This document shows positions 23,001-35,800 of a DNA stretch of 64,000 nucleotides, piece by piece. The notes beneath the pieces are model-generated. The model was not told where the DNA came from. It was given only the letters and a program-made list of their open reading frames with translations, and did no database searches. Source of the DNA: Nepenthes gracilis (Eukaryota > Streptophyta > Magnoliopsida > Caryophyllales > Nepenthaceae); contig BSYO01000023.1 in NCBI GenBank assembly GCA_033239525.1, positions 14,207,304 to 14,271,303 on the forward strand. Reading direction: 5' to 3'. The translations under genes and the position numbers were made by a program. Numbering within the stretch: the stretch's first letter is position 1; each line of letters begins with the position of its first letter.

Positions 23001-26000
23001 TGCCCTGAACGCTGTTAGGCACGGCCGGCCCAGTGTTGCGTTGTATTCAGAGGATAATTCAATTACCAAGAAGGTAAGTGTATAACTCGACGTTCTCGGG
23101 TACGTTCCTAGGGTAACTTCTAGACGGATCGTCCCTTGGACGGGCACCAATTCGTTGTCAAGGCCATACAAGGGGCTTTCTGCAGATTTTAATTGACTCT
23201 TTTTTAAACCAAGTTTAAAAAACGCATCAAGATAAAGCAAATTACGAGAACTTTCATTATCAATAAATATTCGTTTCATCTAGTAGTAGCGAGTGCAGAT
23301 ATAACAAGGGAGTCTGCATAGGGGGAAACTACATGTGCTAGGTTATTGTCACTAAAACTGATGACGTTGTCAGTAGTCTGTTGTTTCTTCCTCCCTGCGT
23401 GCTAGTCCCTGTTGTCTGTTGGATTCTTAATTGGCCGGGTGGTGATCATGTTAACCACTCCTATGACAACCCGGTTTCGTGGTGGAGAAGACCCTGATCC
23501 TTCTTCGCCGGCGTTGCCAGAGCTCTGACGAGGGCCTTTGACGAACCCGGTGAGATGGCCCCTTCTGATCAGTTCCTCAATCACCCGCAGTGCCCGGGAG
23601 ATCAATAAAAATCGCAGTACTTGACTGGATTTCCTCCCTCCGCCTTCTTAAGTGGTTTTTGGCAACTTAAGAAATTTCTCCCCACGGATCTGCATAAGGA
23701 TGTTTGAGCGCATGTCAGTCAAAGATGTTAGGCTGATGGGCCCGTAGTCCTTGAGCTCTGGTGGCCCAATCCTATGGGGCTTCTGGTGGGAGTGACTACC
23801 ACCGTTGTGTTTCCTCTTTCCTTCAGGCAAGAAAGAGCGAGGCTGTTCAGGCCGATCGGGATGTTTTGTCTCGTTGGCCTCTTTTACTGCCGCGTAGGCC
23901 CTGGTGATAGACTCTGCCTCCCGAAATGTCTGCGGATTCTTATGTGCCAGGTGCCGAAAGAATTCTCCATGCGCTAGCGCTGAAATGAAACTGCCAAACT
24001 TCATTTCTTCCGTGAGTCGAGGAATCCGCCTAACTTCTGCCACGAAACAATCTAGGAACTTTCGCGGGTTCTCTTCATGCTTCTGCTTAATGTGCGACAG
24101 ATGCCACGGCTATTTTTCCTTCCTGCGGCTGGAGGCATATTGGGACAATAAGAGATCTATAAGCTCCTGAAAACTTCAGATCGAGTCTGCGGGGAGATGA
24201 TGGAACCAAATGCGTGTGTCCCCTTTTAAAGTGAGCGGGAAGCAGCGACACATGGTTGTGTCCTCCAACCCTTGTAGACCCAAATGGGTACGAAAGTGAG
24301 CGAGATGATCGACGGGATCTGCACTCCCATCGTAAGAGTTAAGGGCTGGCATTTTAAACTTCACCAACATGGGATGATTCAAGATCTCCGCTGTGAAGGG
24401 AGATCTGTCGATGTTGGCTGCGTGCTCGTCGTCTTTGAAGACGCAGTTCCATATCTTCTCCAGCTTCGGATCTGTTGGAACGGCGTTAGCAGATCTTTTG
24501 GAGTTGAGATATGCCCTCAACTCCGTTCTCTCCCTGGCTTGTTCAGTAGCCGGGCAGCTGCTATCTCTGGCAGATCTAGCGGCCCAAGAGGCTCCCTCCT
24601 AAGCCTGGGGCCTAGATTTTACCCAGGAGTATCTAGAGTTCCTTCGTTCCGGACTTTCCTCCGAGGTAGAGCTGGTTCCTCGCTCCTCACGCCTTAAACA
24701 GCTTTGGGCATGTGAGGATGCTGGTGCGAGAGCGCTGGTTAGCCTTCTGGTCCGTCGAGTTGGAACTTTCTTTCTCTGGCCTCCTCGTCTGGACGTCGGT
24801 GCTGGGGCCACCGCCGGTCAGCCACCAGCTGTGCTTGCTCCTGGTGGGAGTAAAGTACCTAGAGCATTATATCTGTATTGTGCATATACTCCGTCAGGTT
24901 TTGGAAAAAAGATGTCGGAATTTCACTGGCTACCCCGTTGACCACGGCGCCAATGGAGTGGTCCTAGTTTGGTAAGACTACGTTTTGGGCTGGCTCGCTT
25001 GCTTGCGCCCTTGTATTCACAATTTTGTTTAAAGGTGTTGATCAAAGAGAGCTTCTAGGAAACACAGTTGACTTTTTGTAAGCGCTTTCCACAGACAGCG
25101 CCAATGATGCATACCTAGATCCGATTTCGAACAGATTCGGATTTGCTTAATTTTTTGAATTTGGCTCTGTTCACCGAGTCTAAATTCTGTACACCACTAC
25201 AGTAAACAAGAGGTCAGGTGTTGGCAGAATGTTATCCCACCGAAAATACTCCGATACTTAAGTTAGTAACAAGCCTTCAAACTTTAAGAAGGTGAATTGG
25301 AAAGTAAAAAGAGAGAGAGTGAGAATGAGATTGGTAGGAGTGTTGGCCTTTAGATGTAGAGACGTCCTGTGACTCGTTGAGAGTTTGATTTTCCGACTCG
25401 ATGTTCGCAAGAAACGAGTGGGAGCTATGTCCTGAAAGCGTGATAGCTTAGAAGGACTGTCCTCAGGGAGCGGGCGAAATCTCTGTAATCTGAAGGCTTG
25501 GAGTGGGATTGGCAAGGTAAGCGTTTGAGAGAGTATGTTCAAGCACTGCGTTGTATTTTGGGTCTATGTTCGTGATGCAGATCGTGTCCCTCCAAAGTAG
25601 AGACTTTGGGGTTATATAGACAGTGGGAAGTGCGACATTCCTTGGCTAAAAAGGCATGATTCCTTGCCTGGTGTTGGGCGGCCTTCCTTAAGTAGGTAAG
25701 CTTGATTGGCGTGATCTGATGGGATCATTTCCTTTTTGAGCGAGTAACGGGTCTCTAAATTATTTGCCTTTCTTTTGTATTTTTGTGACCGTTAGACTCC
25801 ATTGTTGGCAAGGAGAGAGAATATGGCACCTTCTTCATGAGGAGGGCGCTGAATTTGATTATACCTTTTTAGAGGAAATTGACTTCAAGGAAAGCGTGAA
25901 ATAAGGGAAAGGGCCGTTGCTTGTCGTGTACAGGAACACCTGCCAAACTGGGTCTGGCCAGTATTAGGTTTTATGTCTTTTCGCGGCCTGCTACTATAGT

Positions 26001-26775
26001 ACCTTCGGTTAACAGAAATGGTGACCGTCTTAAGGGAGCTCGTTGGCCGTCTCGTTGGCGCGCCGGGCGGTCAACAGAAATATTTTTATTTTTTTTAATT
26101 AATAATTTTTTTCCTTTAAATTTTTTATAAAACAATCAATCCCTAACATTGTGTTTAGTTGCAGGAATTGAGAGGGAATAAAATTCCTCCTATTCTCCCG
26201 TTCGATTAGTGGTAGAATGAGAATTGTTATTCCCACATAATAATAATAATAATATTATTATTTGTTTCATTATTATTATTATTATTTCATATTATTATTA
26301 TTACAACATATTATTATTATTATTATTATTATTATTATGTATTATTATTACATATCATTATTATATTTATTATTATTATTTATTAAGTATTATTATTATT
26401 ATTATGTTTTGTTGCAGAAATTGAGGAAGAATAGAATTCCTATTCCCGCGGGAATAGAAATTTTTCCGTTTGGTTAGTGATAGGATGAAAATTATTATTT
26501 CCCAAAAATTATTATTCAAACAAATATCCCCCGGGAATTATTATTCCCACAAATGTGGGAATAACAATTCCCACATAATAATAATAATATTATTATTTGT
26601 TTTTTATTATTATTATTATTATTATTGTTATTATTATTATTATTGTTATGTTTGGTTGTAGGAATTGAGGAAGAATAAAATTTCTATTCCCGCGAGAATA
26701 GGAATTCTCCCATTTGGTTAGTGATAGAATAGAAATTGTTATTCCCACCACTTATATGGAAATATAGAATCCCAC

Positions 26776-26822
<47 letters not shown>

Positions 26823-29800
26823 GTTCTTATTAATTATTAAGTATTATTATTATTTTATTATTATTATTATTAGATATTATTATGATTATTATTATTATTA
26901 TCATTATTACTATTTCTACCTTATTTCTCATATTATTTTACAAACCAAATAATGGAATACTAATTCTCACCTTATTCTATTCCAACAACCAAATATAAGA
27001 ATAACAATTTAAACTCTATTCCCATCATTTTCTATTCCCTGGAATAATTATTCAATTCCCACATTATTCTATTCTAATAATCAAACATATCAAGGGAGAT
27101 GTAATCTAGATGATGGACATCATTAGGTTTTGGTTGGCTATATTGTATTAACATTTGGAGGCTGAAAGCTTGGGACCCTTTTAGGTATTCTCTCCACAAT
27201 CTTAGAATTCTCTCTAAGTGTGCATTACCTGGTTTACGATCAATTTTGTGATTCTATTCAGAATTTTGTTGTTTTGATTATATTTGTTATTGGTTAATGA
27301 ACCATCTCTTTCTATCCATGTTCTTTGATTCTATTTAGTTCTTGGAAAACCTAAAGGAAAGGAAAAAAAATATATGTGAAAGTATTTTCTTGCATTTGGT
27401 TTATAAGAAAGTTATAAGAAAAAAATATAACGAAAAATGTTTTTAAAAAATCATAACATTAAACATATGTAACATTCTTCTCTTTATTTTTCCTTAATAA
27501 ACAAATAAAGAAAATATTTTTATAAGAAACTTACCTTTTTATCAAGTTTTCCAGTCAACTTTCAACAAAGGGAAGATTTTTTTTTTTCATTTTCTTTCAT
27601 TTTTATTTTTTTCCCATATTGGTTTCTCTTCTTTAAATTTTTTTGGAACCAAATAAGCCCTAAACGAATTGGGTTGGGACTTGATATCGGTCCCGGGATC
27701 TAGATCCTTGTCATACCACTTCATGGAACAAGAAGAAAGATATACCTTTGTTTGAACCATTCCGACTCGCTGAGATCGGAAGACACTAACCGTATTGACA
27801 AGATCTAAGGCAGACATATCTCCAGCAAGAACTCTTTGTACGGTATCATGAACTGTGCAGTAAGTTCCGGTTCTTCCGATTCCTGCACTGAGCAAATGAT
27901 AGAAAATTTATAAACAAACAATTTATTCAACACAAAGCTATAAACTAGACAAATGAATGAAAAGCAACCATTGGGTGAACCTGCAGTGAACCACTATGGG
28001 GCCGAGACTCGGGGACACATGAAGTGTTCTTTCCAAAATTTCCCGAACAGCTGAAGTGTTTTGTGGAACACCATGATCAGGCCATTCAGGATACTGAATA
28101 TGCAGAACGGACAATGATGGCTCTTCTGACTGCAACCATGGAAACACCAATAACACTTTCACCAAACGGCTCTTTTACTAAACACAATGACTGGCTAAAA
28201 AAAGGAAGCCTCAGTGTAACAACAGAGTAGTCATCCTGAAATATGGTAGTCACCGAGTTCGATTTATGTAAATGTTCTCTTATATAATAAGACTAAATAT
28301 AATAAACATAAAAGTGACCAAACCCATTCTTGTGTTGGGTTTTGGGTCAATCATTGTGGGCCTCATATTTAATAAACATGTCATCTAGTGGTAAGAGAAT
28401 TTGCTCTTTTTTAATAAGAGAATTTGCAAGCGAATGATTTCAGTAGTGCTTGGGATCGATGCATGATGGGCACTTGAAGGGTGCATGTGCGCATTTGGGG
28501 CAATGCTGACACGCCTAGGCTCTTGAGAGACGCTTGTGGGTGGATAATAGTGTGCTTCCCGCCTGATACGTGCATGTGTTGGGGTTGAATTGCCTTTGGC
28601 GTTTGAACTCTAAGGATGGCATACGAATGCCAATTGCAGTATAAGAGGGCCTATTGCAATTTTAGGGCAAAATTCCGAGAGAGAGAAAAAACAAGGGGCA
28701 CCATACAGAGAGAAAAAAGAGATAATGGGGGAGATTTCAGCATTCATTTGAAGTTTGTTTCGAGTTTTATCATTCACAATGTTAGGAGTTGTTGTAATAT
28801 CATTGCTTATATGACTTATTAATGTTGGCTACTCGTTTATCTCATTGTATTTGCTTTTATCAGTTGTTTGGCAAATTTGGGTTAGTTTCAACTGATTATA
28901 TATACAAGTTGTTGTGAAAGACTTTTAGAGAAGATTGTTTGTATGCAAACATTCATAGTGGGCATTGTTTTAAGGTTGTGTCTTTTAATTTTTTTTTTAA
29001 TTGAGAATGATTTTTTATGTTAAATCTATTGTACAATTTATATGTGCTTGGTTACATATTTTTATTCTTCAGGTTCAATCCTAACACGCAAAAGCCTGCG
29101 CGTAGTGAGAGTTTCATGCAATAGGCTGTCTTTCAAATTAGCAGGCTGAATGCTAAATTCTGAATGTGGTCGGTAGTCATTCACAAAGGTGGACTCTAAA
29201 CGCCGCTAAATAGCCATCCAAGAAAAATTCCAAGAAAGCACTATAATGTGTATGATACAACCATGGTTTTCTTCCCCTGTAAGATTAAATGTGTCTGCAA
29301 GCACAACAATGAAAATACCTCTGCCTTTGTAACTTCTAAATGGCGCAACACTAAAGAACTTGCAGTGGTTTTCATCCATTTAGTGACAATACAGATGTTG
29401 CCAAATTCCCTAGGACCATCTTCCGCCTGAAAATAGTCTCCACATTTTACCGTCTGCATAATAGGTTCCATGCCAGAAGAGGATTTCATATATCAAATGA
29501 TGATGAAATCAAAGAGAAGTAAGGTTTCGAAATTTGAATCAGCTAGTAAAAACGAATTAAAAGATTGAGTTCAGAAAGAATATGAAACAATGTAGAGCAC
29601 TCTGTATCAGCATCTCAGAGATTGCCGTGATTATGTGTAACTGGTACTCAACAAAGTGAAGTACCTTGTAGTTGTCCACCAACCGAGTGAGCATAACAAT
29701 CACTGGGCAACGGTTCTCGATCACCATCTCCCAAAAATCTTCAAATGTGTGGGGTAATGGCCCTTGTGTGGCTATAAACTGTGCAGCATTTGCATTGGAA

Positions 29801-32800
29801 GGAGTCTACGTTGAGGTAAAAATTCATATGTCAGAGAAGTAACATAGCCCAAGATAGCTGAAACAGTTAATCGATGGATGAAATCAGTATCTTTCACAGT
29901 CATATCGGGTAATTTTCTAATGAACCGGGACCTATTGGCAAATATTGGCTGATGGATCAGGAAATATTGTGTATCAGACTATATATCACCAATACAACAA
30001 CCAATTGCTAGATTGCCATTATATTGAGAAATATCAGTATCAAGTCCGATACAAAAATATTGCCCAATATTTCATTCCATGGGTTATACATTACAACCCT
30101 GGCTTTCAACTAAAATCGAAAATTTAAAGAGTTCAGGTGAAGCATACAGATCTTACTTGAACAAAGCTTGCGTTAATGTAACCCCTTGCAGAAGGTCTGT
30201 AATCCTTGCAAGATTTGAGAACAACCCTAGTGCTGTCAACTGAGATTAATGGTAAAAAACAATCTACTCACTGAATCTTTAGCATTTGAGAGCAACAGGA
30301 TTCTCTGCAGGAAGTCTGCCAGAACAGTCTAAATAACAAGAAGAAACAAGACAAGTGAATTAATTACATGGTAAGACATCTCGGTAGCGATTTTTGCTCA
30401 AATTGACATGGTCAAGAGCTACTGAACACATTCTCTGCATATCAATCAGTCCGATTCTTTTATCCTGCAGCCAAAAATGAAGGGCTAACTACAGGATTTA
30501 GATCAAACAAAACAAGTAATTCAATTTATGCGAATATTGGCCGACATATATTGGTATCATGCTCCCTATACCGATATTTTCCGATGCTTTCCGATGCTAT
30601 AACAATAACGCGGTACATTTCCGTATAAGTAATATATCACAATATATCATTTAATCTTTGACCAAAATATCAGTTGATCTTTCAGCTTATGAATTTCATG
30701 ATTTTTTTCATTCTAATATATTTGATATTGATACATATTGTCCGATATGTTCAATACTGATATGGCCGCGACTAATGCCGATACTAATATTTTCATCCAT
30801 TTGAAATAAGCATGCTAAACAACACATAAAACCTTGAAGATCAACACTTTTTTTTTTTTTTTGGTAAGTCTTGAAGATCAACACATCAACCAGAAAGAGG
30901 TTGAGCAGTATGAAATGTCTTTAATCGCTGCTCATAAGAAAACTGACGTATCTAGTAATTTAGAAGAGTGAAATACAACCCAAAATAAAACGTGTGCTCC
31001 TGAGAAGTGTTATGGGACTAGATTAAAAGTTTAGGAAGTAGAAAGGAAATAACTGAGAAGCTCATGTAGGATTAGGATTGCACAATGAAAAATGGATCCA
31101 GACCTATGAACTGACCTGAAGAACCCCCCCACCCCCCGGGCCAAACCCCGAAAAAAAAAATTAAGAAAGAAAGAAAGAGCCTCTAATCTATTAGCCTATA
31201 TTTGTAAAAAGTGTAGGTTGTAATCTCTAATGAAAGGTGATAATAAAACAATTGGACCTCATTATCATGTTTGGTTTGCTATCCCACAGGTAATCTGTCC
31301 TATGTAAAGTGGTTGCATTTGGATAGTTTTGTGAATAAAATTGGCAGATTACACAAAGAAAACCCAAGACTAAATAAAAAAGAGAGAACTAGAAAACACA
31401 AAACAAAGAAAGAAACCCAACTATTAGATAGGATGCCATATCAAATGGCCGTGTTACTACAAGTTATAGAACTAAATGTTGTAGAAACAAAACAAAAAAA
31501 CATAACCCTTAAAATGTAACGACATATTGTTCTTTCTCCCATGCAAAGCAGAATTGTGAATGCCAGAGACAGGCAACAACCTGCTGCTTTCAGATAATTT
31601 GAAAAGGACTATGGAGTCCCAAAGCACCAACTATGTTTCGTTCCCTTAATAAATTTGTAAAATAAAAAAAACACAAATATACAATACACGTAAAGTATAT
31701 TCGAATATAGATGAAATAACCAATAATAAGCATATAATATAAAACAATAAGGAATAATAGTAAATACATAATTTTTTATGATAAAGGAAAATCTCAATAA
31801 CTACGTCTATTGAGTAAAACCCTTCAAGGCTTCAAAGTCAGAAAATATATACACTAAAAAAGTCAACTTACGAACCGAGTGATATAAATGTACTAGCCTA
31901 GTCGACTTACTCCTGTCTTGTAACCCCTACCAAAAAATTCCTTAGATTTGCTCGCAGTAACGGAATCGGACGCCTTTCGGTTTTCTTGTCAATCTTCTTT
32001 CACGATCTGTTGAATTACCATACACTACTGGAACCCAATTTCCACACTATCAACGTCACCGACGAAGATTAACAGGTGGGAAGAGGAGTATAAGACGAAA
32101 CAAAATGATGTGAGAAAACTTGTAGTGGAAGCACAGTAGTTGAAGCCAAGTTTTCTCAAAAGGGGCAAATAATAAGCACAAAAGAGAGGGTGGTTATTTT
32201 TGCAGAAACAATCATCCAAATCTCTGCAAAAGTCTAGGGCAACAAGAACAAGACGGGTATTTACAGAGAGGCCCAAAAACTAGATTAAAAAATATGACAG
32301 TTAGAGACATGCACGGAGCGGCGCTCGAGCTCGCGATAGGCACAATTAGGGTTACAATGAATATGCGCCCCAGTGTTCGAGTGCAGCTCGGGCAAACTCC
32401 AGGTGTTAGGTTCACTAGAATCGGTATTAGAGCACAGGTCGAGCATGCCTCGAGCACCGACTTTTCTGGAATTAATGCTCGAGCGTGGGTCAAGCAAAGA
32501 GCAGGCGTGTATACTAGGAGATATACGATGACGAACTTCGAGAGCGAATTTGATGCAGATCTTCCGAATAGAGGGACATACGTCAATGAACGACGCCAAT
32601 GAACAACCAGACATGGTCAAGGATTATGCTAACAGACAATATGCTTAACATAACTGATGCATAAAATTGTGTAATCATTCAATTTAAATTGCTTTTATTC
32701 AGATTTGGAATACAAAAATTGTAATACCCGGTTCCCATTTGATACAATTTGATATCATTTATTATTTTGGGTGTATTGGATGTATCAAAATAATTATATA

Positions 32801-35800
32801 TTGTAAAATTTTGAAGGATTTCAGGAAAAGTTGGCACTTGAGGTGCGCCCGCCAAGCGCCCGAGCACTAAATCTAGATTGGTGGAGCTTTAGAGGCGCTC
32901 GAGGCAGCGCTTAAGCACCGAGTGGCCTATTTAAGGCAAGGCAATATACTGTTCGTCATTTCGTGCGGGAGAAGGAAAAGAAGAGAGAAAGAAAGGAGGA
33001 TAAAGAGGAGAGAGGAAAAAAAAAAATGGTAGATCGAAACATCCTTTTGTTAGATTTGCTTGGTAGGACGTTAAGACAAGTATCCTTACGCCCTATCATT
33101 AATCTGCTTTCGTATCTGATAAAATTTGCTTACGTTTTGGAGATTTAATATTCATGCATACTATTTTTATTTAGTCTATTTATTTCCTTTGTGCATGCAT
33201 GTTATTTTTACTAATCATTTGGGAGTTTTGTTCGGGTCTTGTAAGTATTTTAGGGTTTTGTGTATTTTATGAAAAAATAGGTAACGATTTGAAATAATAT
33301 ATTTGTATATTTGTATATTTGCATGAAAAACGTCATGAAACATACATGGGCCACACATTGCTATACATGTATCACTGCCTGGGGATCGAGATCTCTACTT
33401 TTGTGATATGATTCGATATGTGATAGGTGACCCTTTCCCGACGGGGAGAGCTTTGTTTCCCAACAGAGAAAGCTTTGTAAATCCCTTTTCCAACAGCAGA
33501 AAAATACTTTGTTCTATAAATGACCTACCCTGTTTGCGTTTTAATGAGAATCATCGTAAGCAAATTGAACGGAACTAATATATTCAGGTGGTAAAACATA
33601 ATGAGAATATTCCTTATCTATAGGAAAGCGTATATGGATGGCCCTGCCCATGGGTCTAAATAGTATTTGATATGGTTTAATATTACTGGAAGTATGTCTA
33701 ATCCTTCGTCAATGTAGTCTTTTGATCTTTGATTCTCTGATTTCGTGCATACTTTGTATTTCTACATTAATTTGTATTTAGAGTTTGAGATTCGCAGGTT
33801 TGCTCATAGATGAGATTTGGTCAATCTCGTACAATTTGATATGCGATTTCATTCCAGAATATATTTTGTTTTTATGTGATTTCGTTCCGAACTTTGTTTC
33901 GTTCGTACGCGATTTCAATCCGAACTTTGTTTCGTTCAGCATATTTTCTATATAGATTATAATATGATTTGGATTATGTGATTTTGCTTTGAATAACATT
34001 TTGATCAGAGTACGTCCTAATGGGACTATATTTTGATATGGACTATGATTTGAATACAAGATTACCATCAAACTTTTGATATTAGATTTTCGGATTTGAG
34101 CCTTTTACGAGGTTAAATGTGTTTATGGACCCTCCCTTTGATTTAGAGCATTATTGTTTATTATATAATATAGATACTTGCTAAACTTTAGGTTCATATT
34201 TTTACTTTTTATCTCTTCAGATTAGTGGGCTTGGATATATTGCAGGAACTTGGACGTGATCCAATTATCATTCGTCTATTTTGGATAGTTTAGTTTCGTT
34301 TTTGGACTAGATTGTATCAGATTTATTTTGAATATTGAGTTTAGCCGGGTGTGGGCCTATGATTATGTGGTTCATTTGTTTGTTACGCTCGGGTTGGGAT
34401 TTGTTGTATTATTTTAGGATTTTAATTTTTATGAATTATAATTATTCATACCCATACAGTCATATCAATAGTCCGAAGGGTGTGCTGTTGAAAGCTAAGT
34501 TATATTTCCACTGACAAGAAATATACTGCCTTAACTCAGCGTGATCAATCTAGCTGCACTCACAAACCAAATATGCAGAAATTATTGACAGATCATCTTC
34601 TCAAAAAATTGCACAAATTAGATCAATTTGAAGAAATACTGGAATTTTTACTTGAACCTCATATACTTTAACACGGTAAGAAGTTTTGCTAAATCAGGAT
34701 CACATTAATATGAAACAAAATGGTTTACTAAGATTGTTTTGCTGGGAAGAGCTCTATTTAGATACAAGGCTACAAATCCTCTAAGAACTAGACAAATCTC
34801 GAAACACCACCATAGATAACACAAGGTAGTTGATAGATTTTATTTTAGTAATCTTGAACATATAGGTTGCCAAACATATTCAGGTCGTTCAGTGTTCACC
34901 TCAATAGATTTTCCCTACATTTACGAACTTATATCTGGATATATCCAAGTCCAAAGCTCAACTCATATCCAAGACTGTTGACAAACTCCTTCCTCCCTTT
35001 CTCTCACCTATTTTATAACTGAAATTGTCTAATATATTGCTTCAAAACTGCAATTGTCTTTAATTATTGTGTATTAGCAACAAAAGCGGCACAGAAACAG
35101 ATGCTTAGGAATCTTGTTACCTTCTATTCTTGCATTTGAAATTCATAACCACCACTTTGAAAGTAAAGGATTATCAGATTACAGTAAATAAACTGTACAA
35201 AATACTGATAATCACATAACAGGAAAGAAAGAAAATACTGCTCTACGTTTTCAATAATTTATAATCCAGCCATCACCTTTGCAAAGGCGAAAAAACTACA
35301 CATTAATATATATAAACCTCATAATACTCTTTTTCTCAGAGGCATACTCGATCTACCTTCAGTAATGCCTGAAACTCACCATACAATCTCTTCTTTTCAC
35401 ATTGGCACACAGGTATTCCATCGAAAACCAAATTTCATATTATGAGACCTTGGTGGGTGAAAGAAAAAATCACAAAATTAGGTCCCTCATGAAAAACTAT
35501 TAGCAGCTTCTCAAAGATGTTTTGCACAAAAATGTTATTCAATCCAACCTAAATAGACCTTGCTAAGTAGCAGATACTAACACAAACTATGCAATCCACA
35601 AACAACATAATCAGGGGAAAACACTACAGCCCACAAATTATCCAATTTAGTCAGCGGTATCCAGACCGTCCCACGCACTTTTATCTGCCACCAAACAAAT
35701 TTGAGTACTTCATAAAAGAACACGGGAGCAATTATTGTACTTTGTCACTTCGGTTCGGGAAGTTTACTACCAGAAAACACAAACAATTCAATCCATTTTC

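Larger units (their letters stand above)
15593..26071 (-). mobile_element. Ty3/gypsy element B with antisense ORF, decayed
   Basis: Reading on the minus strand: 5' LTR (26071-25105), primer-binding site (25104-25082), gag (about 24960-23648), protease (23279-22764), reverse transcriptase (about 22500-21400), RNase H (21311-20950), integrase (about 20600-19746), a 40-bp array (19421-19262), the antisense ORF (18801-17107, coded on the plus strand), the 3' LTR (16655-15593). The order PR-RT-RH-IN defines Ty3/gypsy. The extra antisense ORF between pol and the 3' LTR and the DNxSS-type protease point to the Tat lineage. Stops and frameshifts interrupt all ORFs. The 5' LTR lacks about the first 95 bp found in the 3' LTR. 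The element lies within PTP1 intron 7 in the sense orientation. Confidence 0.88.
14035..27745 (-). other. PTP1: PTP1 intron 7, 13.7 kb, filled with repeats
   Basis: The donor AAG|GTATAT is at 27746/27745 and the acceptor TCTAG is at 14036-14035. Inside lie a GC-rich LTR-like segment (14340-15300), a Del-like LTR fragment (15300-15592), the Ty3/gypsy element B (15593-26071), a TTA-repeat element (26146-27089) and AT-rich spacer (14041-14330 and 27090-27745). Element B has the same orientation as the gene. If the intron were retained, the frame would run 52 residues past K315 before a stop and would lose the real C terminus. Confidence 0.85.

Noticed and set aside
26224..26661. Frames rich in Tyr, Ile and Leu
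   Set aside because: They are TTA microsatellite in three frames.
27587..27745. Open frame continuing past PTP1 exon 7
   Set aside because: It starts at a strong donor (AAG|GTATAT), has no PTP similarity, and the conserved C terminus is found at 14034.
32294..32602. Three overlapping frames of about 100 codons on both strands
   Set aside because: They lie in GC-rich repeat DNA within PTP1 intron 1; simultaneous open frames and no domain.
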